NCBI GenBank assembly: GCA_032209605.1 | Contig: JASFXZ010000079.1 | Coordinates: forward strand, 186,001-250,000 | Reading direction: 5' to 3' | Source of the DNA: Mactromeris polynyma | Lineage: Eukaryota; Mollusca; Bivalvia; Venerida; Mactridae | Length of the DNA stretch: 64,000 nucleotides | Shown here: piece after piece, positions 1-12,500 of the stretch | Numbering within the stretch: the stretch's first letter is position 1 | How the letters are laid out: the number at the start of each line of letters is the position of its first letter | Notes under the pieces: generated by a model | The model's database searches: none | Told to the model about the DNA's origin: nothing | What the model saw: only the letters and a program-made list of their open reading frames with translations | Program-made: the position numbers and the translations under genes

Positions 1-445
1 TTTCCGGAATGTTTAGAACGGTGCCGTCGAAATGTGTTGTTTCAAGTCCATTTATAATCTTATTTGTTAATTGGATAAGAACGCATGCAATTCAGTTGTT
101 TTAACTCGTTTGCTATTCAGGAAAACACATTTTAATTCTAGTTTTAATGAAAGTATAAAATATCGCCTGTATGTCTAAACACGGACTGTTACTGTAGTTT
201 GTATTCCGAATCATTCTGTAAGAGATAAAACACAAACATGAGCTATCCATGAAACACCTTTACATTGTTTACTATGACAACACTCATGTAGCGATCATGT
301 TTCAGTTCTCGCCTGTGATGCCTACATGGGCACATATCAATGACTCATTCATGTAGATGCTTCATGTTGCTTTCATGTGCCCTTTTTACGCTCACCTATC
401 TAAATAGCTGCCCGAAATATATATAAACACCTTAACAAAAACCAG
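1..445 (+). other. Cav2 intron (partial)
   Basis: 3' end of the intron before the IIS6 exon. It is AT-rich with several tcatgt motifs; no exon for the domain II pore is visible. Confidence 0.8.
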
Positions 446-546
446 ACACCCTTCTGAATGTGTTCTTGGCTATCGCCGTCGACAATTTGGCAAATGCTCA
501 AGAGCTCACAGCAGATGAAGAGGACTCGGAGGTCGCCCGTGAAGAG
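446..546 (+). CDS. Cav2: Cav2 exon: end of IIS6 and start of II-III loop
   Basis: The acceptor AG is 444-445. The first two bases (ac) complete a split codon, then the frame reads [20 protein letters not shown], the near-invariant inner half of domain II S6 in Cav2 channels. An acidic stretch ([12 protein letters not shown]) opens the cytoplasmic loop. Donor GTAATT starts at 547; the exon ends in phase 0. The preceding exon, which would carry the domain II pore, is not in the 445 bases upstream. Confidence 0.93.
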
Positions 547-3500
547 GTAATTAATATTCTTATCATATTAGAACTTTATTCCTTTTTTCACATATTTCAT
601 CTTAGTTGTTATTGTTTACATATTTGGCGTTGGTTTAAACAGTACAGTTCCATTCCGCTCACGTTTCTATCTGTACTTGTATACTGATATAAAACATCGT
701 GACTTACATTTTGGAGTTCGAATTTTTAAATATATTTTTCTGCTTTTGTATATATTTGTATGTCGATATATTATTGATATAAATATTATGCGAATTATAA
801 AATATATTGCTATATTTATTGAAATCATGTTATACTTATGTAATTGGAGATTTGATTCATTACTCTATACGAGGGTCATGTATTGACGTCATTGACAGGT
901 GCTCGTTTTCGTGGATAAAAACAGATTCAAATCTTCAATTTTTCAGTTTGGATGAACTAAATTCAAATATATTTCCATCCAACCATATTAAAATATGTTT
1001 ACTTTTACTCACAACTGTGTTTGGTAATCTTGATGCAATTGAGTCAAATTATATTGAATTTCGCTTAAGACTAAATGTGCTCAAATTTTGCGGTATCTCT
1101 CAGATCGGTACATATACTCAACAAACCTACAAATGTCCCGTCTAATCTCTAATGAATGATTTTAGTTGACTTGATAAGATATTCATTAATAAAAGGTATA
1201 ACACAGACATTTAATCTGATAGTATAAATATGAAAGTCAATATTTACTTAATTGGAGGCCAATTTTGGACGGATATTTGTCCTCATATTTTGATGAGTTG
1301 TGTATTAAGTGGGTGATTTGTATAATGGTCGAGTACATTGTGAGTATACCCAAGCTCAGCCATCTATGTCGTAAAAAAGATGATCAAATACAGGACAAAA
1401 CTGTCCCATACAAAACGAGCACCTGTTTAATGACGTCATTAACTGTCCCTGTGTACGTAACTCCATACGAAACTATTTTTCTCTTAGATAATCAGCATAT
1501 TGAACGAGTCTGTTTCAATGAACCTGGTAAAGCAAAACAAAATAGCCCATGCTATATTAGAACTAATTTTTGCATGTTCCCGTTCAGTACTCTGTAGACA
1601 AATAGGAGCATGTTGTCGTATCCATGGCAACACGCCCAGTTACAAATGCTTTATATTTCTATATATTATTTGCAAACAGTATTTGTGCAAAACAATGAGA
1701 TTGAGTGATCATATAATATGTTTTGTGGGAGATGTTTTGTCAATTTTTCTTTTTTTTTATAATTTATTCCACGAGTTATTTTTGAATATTGATTTATTGG
1801 GGGTCGATTTTGAACAAGCGTGTACAGTCTGTCGTGCATTTGTTATGCAACACAATCGATGTGAAACACCAACTACACTCCACACACAGTTTATTTTCAA
1901 CATACACATGTGTGGTATTTTTAAGGCTTTGCGTTTTTTTTTGTATTTTAAAGTTGAGTATTTTTTTTGGTACAATTTGAAAATCTATATAATATCATAT
2001 TTACATACAGGTCGCTATACAGGTGAATAACTTATTTCACTGATTTTAAGAATAACATTTTTTTTATATATATTTATTTTTCGCTTGCTCTGTTTCCAAT
2101 CCGATCGACTGTTATGCTTTTAGTTTTATTCTTCTTCGGCAGTTTACCCTTTTTCAGAGACTGTTCTATTAAGCGAACTTTGTAGATTTTTTGTATACTG
2201 ACACTTTTCACATCTTATCAATATGATTAGAACACACTGATGCAGATGACAGATACTCACCTTCTTGAAGTATGGCACGTGGTTTGCGTCATTTGCAACA
2301 TTTCCAAATTTATTATTGAGAATACAAACCTATAAAAACGACCCTGATGTCTTAGTGTACAGTGTTGAAATGAAAAAATCGACAAGCGCATTATTATCTC
2401 ATGAGGAATACTTATATATTATTATTTACAACTGTCGTGTATTTTTCTTGATATACAATTTTGAGTGTATAAGTTTGTCGTAAACTCTTCATGAGCATAT
2501 CACAGATAGAAATGCTGTTGATTTGTTTTCCAAATTTCTTTCAGTCATAAATTCTTTGGGTGCTTTTTCGATTTTCCATAATCTACAGCACTGGTACATA
2601 TTGTTGAAAATGTAAAATTCGTAACGATGAAAATGTATAAACGCTATACTTGTAAAATACACCAGTGTCCAAATCATCTGAGTAAGTTTTCCTTATAACA
2701 TATCTACATCCATAAACAGTCATAGTTTTCGTCCTGAATGTGAATAGAAAATCTAAATTAAGTAACAATTCCTGATCAGGACATCATGTGGTATCTCCTG
2801 ATTTCTCATTTGAGAAATAGCGCCCACTAAGTTACTATCTTACCAATAATTTAAGCGTTTCTTCATTCTCACTATTATTCACCAGAGACTGGAAAATGAG
2901 TTCAGACAGTGAGACGATACAGATGACCTAGTCAATTATTCGACTTTTATAAACGAAAGAAATTCCTTTCACTAATGTGTCTATATATACATAGACTGAA
3001 GTCCATGATCGATGCTTACAAAATATAGAGCCTATATACCAGTCCTTAAACTCTATCATCTGATTGGCTAATTCTGAACTCCGTCTTCAAATAGACCAAT
3101 CACAAGGCTGCATTGCGAGACTGGTTTCAGTACTGATTTTTACCCACAATCCCGGACGCATGAGAATTTCAATTCAGACCATATTCTATGTTACTAAAAT
3201 TTTGAAACTGAAAATAAGTTGTTAAACTGGAATTGCACTTTTTCGGTTTTTCATTACGTTTACTGTATATTAAGACATATCACTTCGCTTAGAATATTAC
3301 AAATTGTGTACAACTATTAATGACGGCTTTTATGGACACATCATAACATGAAGAGAGAAAATACACAAACTTGATTGCTGTTTGCTAATAAATTTGGAAA
3401 GCGTTGTAAAACTTACTATTGTTTTATCTGCATGCCTGTCAAAAGCTTTTATTGTTTGACCCATAAATATTGTAAGGTTCACATAGCTTACCAAAGTTGT

Positions 3501-6500
3501 CGATATAGTTACAAACCCATGTATATAGTTATATTATTTGTAGCATTGTTTTGTTATCAAAATGTAGATATAATATTACGTTTCATTTCATTTTTGTAAC
3601 TTTGGTAAAAATAGAGATATGAAGTTTGTAGTTTTTAATTATTATTTCAATTACAATGCTTATAATTGTGTATAGCCATGTAAACCACTCACAGAATTCC
3701 ATTTCGCATTATGTCAATTAGTATATTATAGTGAATATAACATTCTGCCTGTTGCAATACCAGTAAAAATCCCAATTATTCATTCACACCTATTATAAAA
3801 ACAAGTTTAATCACCCTCAATGACTGCTCCCTAGTTGAGCATTATTTAGGGTGTGTGAAGTTCGCGGTTCAACGCTTCGAAGGCCTTTGGATTAGGAATC
3901 AGACGCTCCGCCCCTCGACCACTATGCCCCGCCTCCGAATCACCCAGTGAAAAATATATTCAATTACGTAAAGCATTCACAGTAGTTCAACTTCTGCGAT
4001 TTAGAAATCGCTAAAACATCTGATAATATTATGAATGTAGCAGTCCGAATTTTGTTTGATGCCCACTGATAGTGCTGAATATTTAGTTTAAAAATAAAAC
4101 CTTTAAATATTTTATATGCAAATGGAACTGAATCTATAATATATTATGTTTATTAGTCAAATCTTACAATGTTTGGTTTGTAATCTAGACCATTAAATAT
4201 TTGATGTATAAGAGGAATCGCAAAGTATATAAATTGTATATGAGACAAATATTTAAGTTTATAAGTCGGAATTTTATATATTTTGTTTATTGGTTGATTG
4301 TTTTCTGATTCCTTTGAAATTTAAATTCTTTCAAATGTTCATTTGTTTTACAACGAGTTCGATTTATATTCAATTATTTTCCTTTTAAAACGTGTGAATT
4401 ATTGACAACTATTTCGACACTAAGGATGGAATCTATTTGACCTTGTATTTCATTAATATATTTGTTATTCTCTTTATCAACTAATTAGTTTTAATATGTA
4501 AGATTGAACATATTTTAACCAATTAATACATAATATTTACTTGTCTCTCGATATGTGTATGTATTTGTTATGTTAGATTTATTTCCTTTAGTATTAATGT
4601 AGATACCAAACTCACTGTTGTGTTAGTGTTTAAACAATATCATTTATAATTTGTATGATTTATCCTATCGATGTTATCTTTACGTTTCTTAAAAATGTAG
4701 TGTTTTATAATTAAGACACATATTAGTGTTTTATGTAAAAATATCATTATTGATTAATATGTATACATGTATGTGGTACATAAATAATATATAGTATAAA
4801 CTAATTCATTTTACCAATTATTCCTATTTCTTGAAGTTAGTATAGAATATTTTTGAATAAATAGAAAATTGAACATGTGGTTATAAATTGCAAATTTGAA
4901 TTAATAACATATCTTTTTAAACACTCGGAATGTCATTGAAAATATAGTAATGGTAAATAATTGATAACATACTGATATATCCTGAATAAAAAGTTCGATT
5001 CAATTGTAGTGCGATTAAAGTTAAATTGAAAATGAAAATTATATGTGCATGTATTCTGTATTCTTCGTATTAGCTTATATCTTAAATTGTATTTTAATTT
5101 TATCAGCGACGGGACGAGATTGGCAAAGCCATGGAGAACCATTTTAGCCCATCCCCTGGCGCTAATCCCCCGGGCATTAATATATGTCCACCTTCACCGC
5201 AAAATAATGATGAAACCAAAATTGGAAACTTTAACTAGTAAGTAGTTTTATTTTTAATTGCTTCTTTATATAGATTTAATTATTATTTGATGGCCATTAA
5301 ATGAAGTATGCTTATAAGCCGACACAATTAACAGAATGTATAACTTCAATAGTAATTCATCCTGTACTCGTGGTACATGTGAGTTAAGTTGTTGGTTTTA
5401 TTCTGACAGTAACCATGATAATTCTGACTGGACACCCAGCACCACTGACAAACTATAAATACACAGTTTATGTTAAAAACTGCTGAACCTGCACGACAAT
5501 CCTTTTGCCCGAAATATGCCAGATTCTGTAATATTTTTGTATTATATTTATAATTATTGACAATATCTATTTATGGTAATTGCATCTTACAACATATATG
5601 CAGTGCAACCTCTCTATAATGACCCTCTCCTGAGCAACTATCTCTCTCCTACAATGTTATTAATGCTCAGTAAAAAATACGACCCAAACAATATGACCTT
5701 TCTCGAGCTACAACCTCTTAACAACAGCCAAAACTTGCACATTGCAGAGGGTGTTGTACTGGAGACGCTGCACTGTATTGTCATACAATGTTATAATCGT
5801 ATATGTTAGTGGAAACAATATAATGCACGCTCTGTCGATTTTATTTATGCCGATGTTGTTGTTACTGTTGTCATTAATGTTGTTGTTGTTTGTAAACATG
5901 TCGTTCACATGTTCTCAGCCTTCACCCTAACTGAGACTAGCTTTCAATTACAGTATATCTTTCAGTAACAATAAACTGGACACAAAACTAAGTCAGAACA
6001 ACTTGAAAGACAACTTGAGCAAAGAGCTGGCGCTTACCAAACGTGGAAAGGATAAAGACAATGGTATAAACGTTATTTGAACTTTCACCTTATCCTGTTG
6101 TACTGTTAAATTCCATGCACATTAAACTATCAAATATATTTTAATTCATTACGAAATATTTCCCCATATTTTTTAAAAAAAAACAACGAATGAAAACATG
6201 CAGACTGTATTTCAGCTTAATCATTGGGATTATTTTAGCGTGAAATAGCCCTACCCTTCCTCCTTTTAACTCCGCCTTTTACCTTTCTGATCAACCCTTT
6301 TACATAATAAGGTGCTCTCCATCCACTAAATCCAACAACAATAATGTATATCAAAGAGAGAATGACTCTAAAAGGGCAATTTATGCCGCCTGGGGCTAAC
6401 ATCAACTTTTTGACCACATTCGACTCCTTGTGTAAACTGTCATTCTAATGATAAACATTTATATATACTCAAATGGTTTGTTTACATTTAATTCATAACA

Positions 6501-9500
6501 ATGCTATATTATGCAGCCATCCTTAAAATATATATTTGTTTGCATGTAACCCGCCTGTCCCATCGAAATTAATTCCAACTTGTTGTTGCCTCCTCCTTGT
6601 AGTTTGAGTAGGTCATTCTCCCAGTTCAGAACAGGTATAACAAAACATTAATAATAAGGTAACCATTGTTATTGGTGAAATCAGTCATAATTGTGTGGTG
6701 GTCTAATTATAAATCAAAAGAAAAAAACAATAAAAAAGGACCATCGCACATATTGATGGTAGGGGTACCACAAACGAACCAAGTTGTACGAATGGCTTAA
6801 CTGTTAATGTTTATGCATGTACAATGTACATTTTTTTTATTAATCTCAGGTCATAGATCGAAATCGTACAGAAATATCTCATAATTGTTTCTATCTTTCA
6901 TTTATACTCTGTCTAAAACATTCCAGAATCCACCAGGAGCAGCAGTGTGGATCTACCGCGACAGAACACCAACAACAGCCAAGAGGAACCGGGACAAGGA
7001 CAACCCAAACCTATGTTACCATATAGTTCCATGTTTATATTTGGACCCACAAATCCGTAAGTTTTTTTTATCAAAGTACAGTTTGTTTTCTTTCCTCAGA
7101 TGGCTATATGTGTTTTTTTCTTTCAAACTGACAAAATAGCATTTCCTTTTTGAAAAATACCTTCTGGTATTGACATGTTTTCTAATTCTTAATTTATGGG
7201 GAATGTCATTAGGTGTCATTACATCAGAAACGTTATTCAAGTGTGTTTTCATGTCAGAAATGTTAATTCAATAGTTTGTGTCTAGAGATTTTTTCAGCGA
7301 CAGTTAAATTTATTCGAAGACAGGTTGGTGTTCAATGTCTATGCTTTTGCACATAATGTCAGTCTGCGAATTAAAAGAATTATATACAAGAATGTTATTC
7401 TTTACCAAACATTTATTCTACGTTCATACACTTTACGTCTAGTTACACTTTTACGGAAGTCAAACTAATTATATTGTGCACAATAATGTATTTCCTAAAC
7501 ATTGTTAGGATTTTAATTCACATGCATTTATTTGTGTAAATATTTAATACATTTTAATTTGTTTCCATGGTGATTAAATGAATCAACATAAAGCTTATAT
7601 ACTCTCCTGTTTCTGTATTTATCATTTTTATCATTTCAGTGTCCGCCGCTTCTGCCACTTCGTTGTCAATCTCCGGTACTTTGACCTGTTCATTATGATC
7701 GTTATCAGTGCCAGTAGTATTGCTTTAGCAGCGGAAGATCCGGTGAATGAACATTCCAAACGTAACAGAATTCTCAACTACTTTGATTACGTCTTCACTG
7801 GCGTGTTTACCATTGAGCTCATCCTTAAGGTATGTCAAGCACAGTGTTACTCTTACCTAGATAAGGACCTTTTAAAGTTGTCCGACGAAACCTTTGGTAT
7901 GTTATGTTCTTGCAGAAGCTACTGAATCCTGTTAGCGCATTTACAGTCATGCTATCACCAATGACATACGTCCGCCTAATACCTCATGCGAAGATATTAT
8001 GTGACGCTGTGACACAATGTACACTTGTTCTATGCGATGTGCCACACCAATCTCTATCATCGCTTTCATACAGTACAGTAAAAGCAAAGAACGACAACTA
8101 TGCATGGAAATTAGTCCCAAAACTATGAAGCTACTCATGACATAAAACAAACTAAGATGTTGAAGCGTGTTGCATGAACTGTTGTGAATTGTATTATACC
8201 GTCCCTATTGCGCATATCTAGCAATGACTCGACATTTCAATAACCCTAACATGATTCCTTAATAAACTCACATTTTATAATGACTAACTGTTCTGGTTTT
8301 TTTTTCAGATAATAGATTTAGGTATCATACTTCACCCCAAAGCTTATTGTCGTGATCCGTGGAATATCCTTGATGCTACCGTTGTCATCTGTGCCCTCGT
8401 TGCCTTCTTCTTTACGTGAGTATTTTTTATCACCGTCATTTGAATTGACACAAACGTGGGCAGTTTTTCGCTGTATGGTCAAATTACTGGGTGAGATATA
8501 TTTATCAATTCAGTTTGATAAGTATTAAGGAATAGTACGAATAACTTATTTATTGTAACAATGAAGCCAATCACTATGGCATCCATTAGCCAAGTTTTCC
8601 TTCTTGAAGTTTTATTACGTTTTATATGATTGTCCTTACAATGTTCCATTCAACAATACCTGTGATTTCAAAATCAGAACAAAATAAGGATTCAGCTTTA
8701 ATCACATTTTTACTCATGTTTAATGAAATTTGTGTGACGCCATCTTAAAAATTGCAAGAAGACTACTGCGCTTAGTGTTTATATATACTCGGTGAGGCCA
8801 GTTACAAGTGAATTGATCATATACGAAACTGCTCTCTTAGTAAGAAGATAAAATCAGGAAGCTTATTTTTGTCCAATGTTTATATTGTACTATATGATGT
8901 CTTACCGTAAGGTCTAGGCTAATTGTTGTCAATAAATGTTTAACAAGATTTTATTATATTTTAGTACTATATTCTTTTTTTCTTCTTTGGATTTAAATTA
9001 CGTCATCAGTATTTCTTAAACATTGTTTTTAGATTCGCTCTTCAACTTGATTTTTAGCTTTTACTATTGTACATTGTATGTTCAAGTTGATTAACACGTG
9101 TCCATCCGTGCACAGAACAGTCGTCCCTATATCAACATGACCGTATTTGAAATGTCAGCCATCTTTGTTTATTTTTATTTTGTGTTTTCGTTAACAGATG
9201 CCCGCTCCCTCCTATAACCTCTGCACATGTCAAGTGTATTATGTTTTTATGTAAAAGTTGTTTATCTCAAAGGAATCCACATTTTATTGAGTTCAACTAA
9301 AGATAAAAGATAAATAATTGCGATTTTCTTTAACTATAATACTCATTTTTGATGTAGGTGCTGATCGTAATGTTAACAAAATTGTCAAATTTGCAATGTA
9401 AAATAAATATTAAATGTACACTATGTATGTTATGTTTTATATGTGTCTGTCATATTTTCACCATTCTATGACATGTTTTAATTTTTAAGCATTTCAGCGA

Positions 9501-12500
9501 GGTAAAATTTGAAACTTAAATAGAATTCAGAAATAGAAAGATCTAGTACGTTGTTTGTTATTCGAAGTCTGTACTGAAAATTAAAATGTGACATAATAGT
9601 AAAAACGACAACAAATCAAGGAAAAATCGACATAACAAACAACATTATTTATCTAACATATAGCTTAGCAAGATAAAATAGTCATCCCTTCCCGTCCGTC
9701 CGGCTATAGGCAATAAACTACTCAACCTTCTACCATATATTAGTCCCCTACCATATAACCATATGCCTCTTTATTAATTCCTTTAAGTTATTAATTGTAT
9801 ATGCTAATTAATTTATTTATTATTTTTCCGGATATTTATAGGATAGGGGAAACGTATGTTATACTGTTTGAAAATTATTTTACATACACATTACATGAAT
9901 TGTTTCATAGATTTCACTTTCCTTTAGTGACGTAGATAAAATGGTGACGTAATAGATGACGTGGTTATTGGGTATGGTGGTAGATTGTCGTATTTCGAAT
10001 TGTCATTTTTTCTGAAGTTTTATTTTGAATGTGAATGAATAGTGCAATAGTAAAGACACAAATGCAGGCGGCAATGCGAATAGAATCAACATACATTGTG
10101 AAATCTTAAAATTAGAGACCTCAAAGGGGCAAATTGTGTATTCATTAAATAATATGACCCCCATCTATTTACATTATAGCCGGTTTAAATGCGATCAATT
10201 CATATCTTGATAGATCATTGATAATTTAGCTTGCTCTACATAGACGATAACCGACTGACTATTGAGGTTTGTATAAATGATATCAAGAGCTCTCCAATTA
10301 CATGAAATATTCACAAATTTCCGACGCAATGAATGGTACTCTTTATGTCCTCCGTCTTCCAAATTTGACATTGTGGCTGATTTTTTATCTGACATTATTC
10401 AAAAATAAATTGTTACATTGTTAGATTTCATTTTACTTTTAGTTGTTTAAAATTTAAAATACAGCTGAAAATGTAGTGAGCCCCAAAATACAATATAAAT
10501 TAACATACAGGCTTCAACATTATTGTATACATATTTTATCGTTGCTATGGTGACCAGTGAAGTTTAAGCTTGGTTTATTTTTGTATATATTAATTTAATC
10601 CAGTAATTCTCGTTTTCCCTTGTAGCTCAACACACGTGTAAGATGTCACTGGATAAATATGAATATATTATATACAAATAATTATCACCTTACAATGTTG
10701 CATACATTATGTCATTAAAATGTTAATTTGTTTTTGTGTACATTGGTAAGATATCACCGGTTACCAGAAGGCAATGTGTGTGCTTTCCTCAGAGTGCGAC
10801 ACGTTTTATTTGGCCATCTGTCAACATTTGTGTGGCGTGAAGACCAGCCTTAAGAAATTTGCTTTAGCTTAATTATTTAGACCTCTATATAGGATTTAAA
10901 GTCGTTTTCCATATTTGTAAACTTGATTTGAAAACAAAACTGTAAACAATTTAATCGATATGACCCACTCAAAAATTACATATAGACTGATTTTCCTTTT
11001 ATATAGGATTATAAGTCGTTTTCCATATTTGTAAACAGGTGTTGAAGTAAAAAATATCCTTAGAACTGTATAATCGATATGACCCACTCAAAAAATTACC
11101 GTGAACAACATTTTTGTCGAATATACGTACTTAACATTTGAAATTTCGACTGTTTTTCAAACTTTGGATAGGTTTAATGGCTTATGAGGAAACGATTGTA
11201 TCGCGTAGTTATGACCCGCGTTTAGCATACTAGTAAATCAGTCTAAATATATATTACAGAACAGGGCCGTAAATTACATGGAGGCATGTAGGCAGTTGCC
11301 TCCTATTGCGGGCTGAAAAAAAAATCATTTTTTGTCTAAAAAGGGTCCAATTTTTTTTTCGCTTCGCTCCAGGGGAGGCAATTTACGGCCCTGCAGAAGT
11401 TCTTTCACGTAAATGTTTATTGTTCGCATTTAAAATCGCGGAATTGTGAAATGTGTAATAATGATTATACGTTTCTAACATTGAAATATAAAATACAAGG
11501 TTGATTTTTGGTAGCATAAAGCAGGGAGTGAGAAATATTGTATGACTGATGAATGCATAGGTTACCAGCTTGGCGTCCGGATTAATTATATGCATTGTTT
11601 CTTCCGGTACCAGAGTTATCGCCCTTTGTACACTAAAATGCTAACCAATCACATTAGCTTTATTTTGATTATTTTTTTATAGAAAGTGTATAAATGTTAC
11701 ATATGACTACTATTTTGGTATTGTAATTTTCAATAACGATTTAACGATTTAATTTTTCTGACACAGGGTTCAGTTGGTTTTATATTTCATCATAAAAGTT
11801 GTATTTTTATTTTAACATACTAATCTGTTATTTTTCATGTCTATAACATTTTTGTCGACTTAATAACTAAAATTGCTTACTAACATGTCATTGTATCCAT
11901 ATTGTATCCATCCGAGTTATACAACACTTCCCTTGTTATATATAAGTAACTTCAAATATGCATGCTTGACTTTCAGCAAGGTTATAAAACATGTTATACC
12001 AATATGCCCATCGAAAAAAATATGTATTTCGTACAGAAAAAAAAACAATGACCATTTCCATCAAATTCTGGCGAAAAGTTAAAGGCTTTATTAATTTAGC
12101 GGTCTCTTCATTTTCTGCTGTTGTAGACATTTATGTTGAGTGAAGGAAATTAGATAATCTTAATTTATTTATGTTTTTGAAATTGTTGTACTGAAATCTA
12201 GAATCCATGTGCACTTGAAATATGTGAAAGGCACAATGTATTTAGAATATCCATCAACTCGTGTAATACAAAATGCCTTAGACATATGGCTGTAACCTGA
12301 AAGAACATACTATTATGTGAATTAAATAATCAAGATGGGCTATGACCATGTTTGCATGCTCTCCTTGCTCTCTCCTGCTACTGTGATAGTAGATCACTGT
12401 CTTATTCTCATTAAGCAAGCAAATATTCATACATTTGTAATCTAACTGAAGCGTTATAAGCTTTTAAAATGTGAAAATGATTTTGCTCAGTACTTTTACC

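Larger units (their letters stand above)
547..5106 (+). other. Cav2 intron in II-III loop
   Basis: 4.6 kb. Holds the mariner-like element (870-1453), a fold-back repeat (3044-3130) and a probable SINE piece (3850-3945). 3960-5100 is very AT-rich with nothing recognised. No extra loop exon with good splice sites was found. Confidence 0.75.
5238..8308 (+). other. Four short Cav2 introns (II-III loop to IIIS2)
   Basis: The stretches 5238-5965, 6064-6926, 7057-7639 and 7830-8308 separate exons described above. They contain simple AT-rich sequence and short GTT runs (about 5855-5895); I see nothing else in them. Confidence 0.75.

Noticed and set aside
883..1440. TGACGTCA sites at 883-890 and 1431-1438 as gene-specific CREB sites
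   Set aside because: They belong to the inverted termini of a transposon, so element ancestry explains them first; kept only as part of that finding.
1757..2030. Overlapping open frames on both strands in the first large intron
   Set aside because: Pyrimidine/AT-rich shadows without splice context or domain.
3850..3945. Minus-strand tRNA-like sequence as a functional tRNA
   Set aside because: The A-box side is tRNA-like but the T-arm is degenerate; treated as a SINE fragment.
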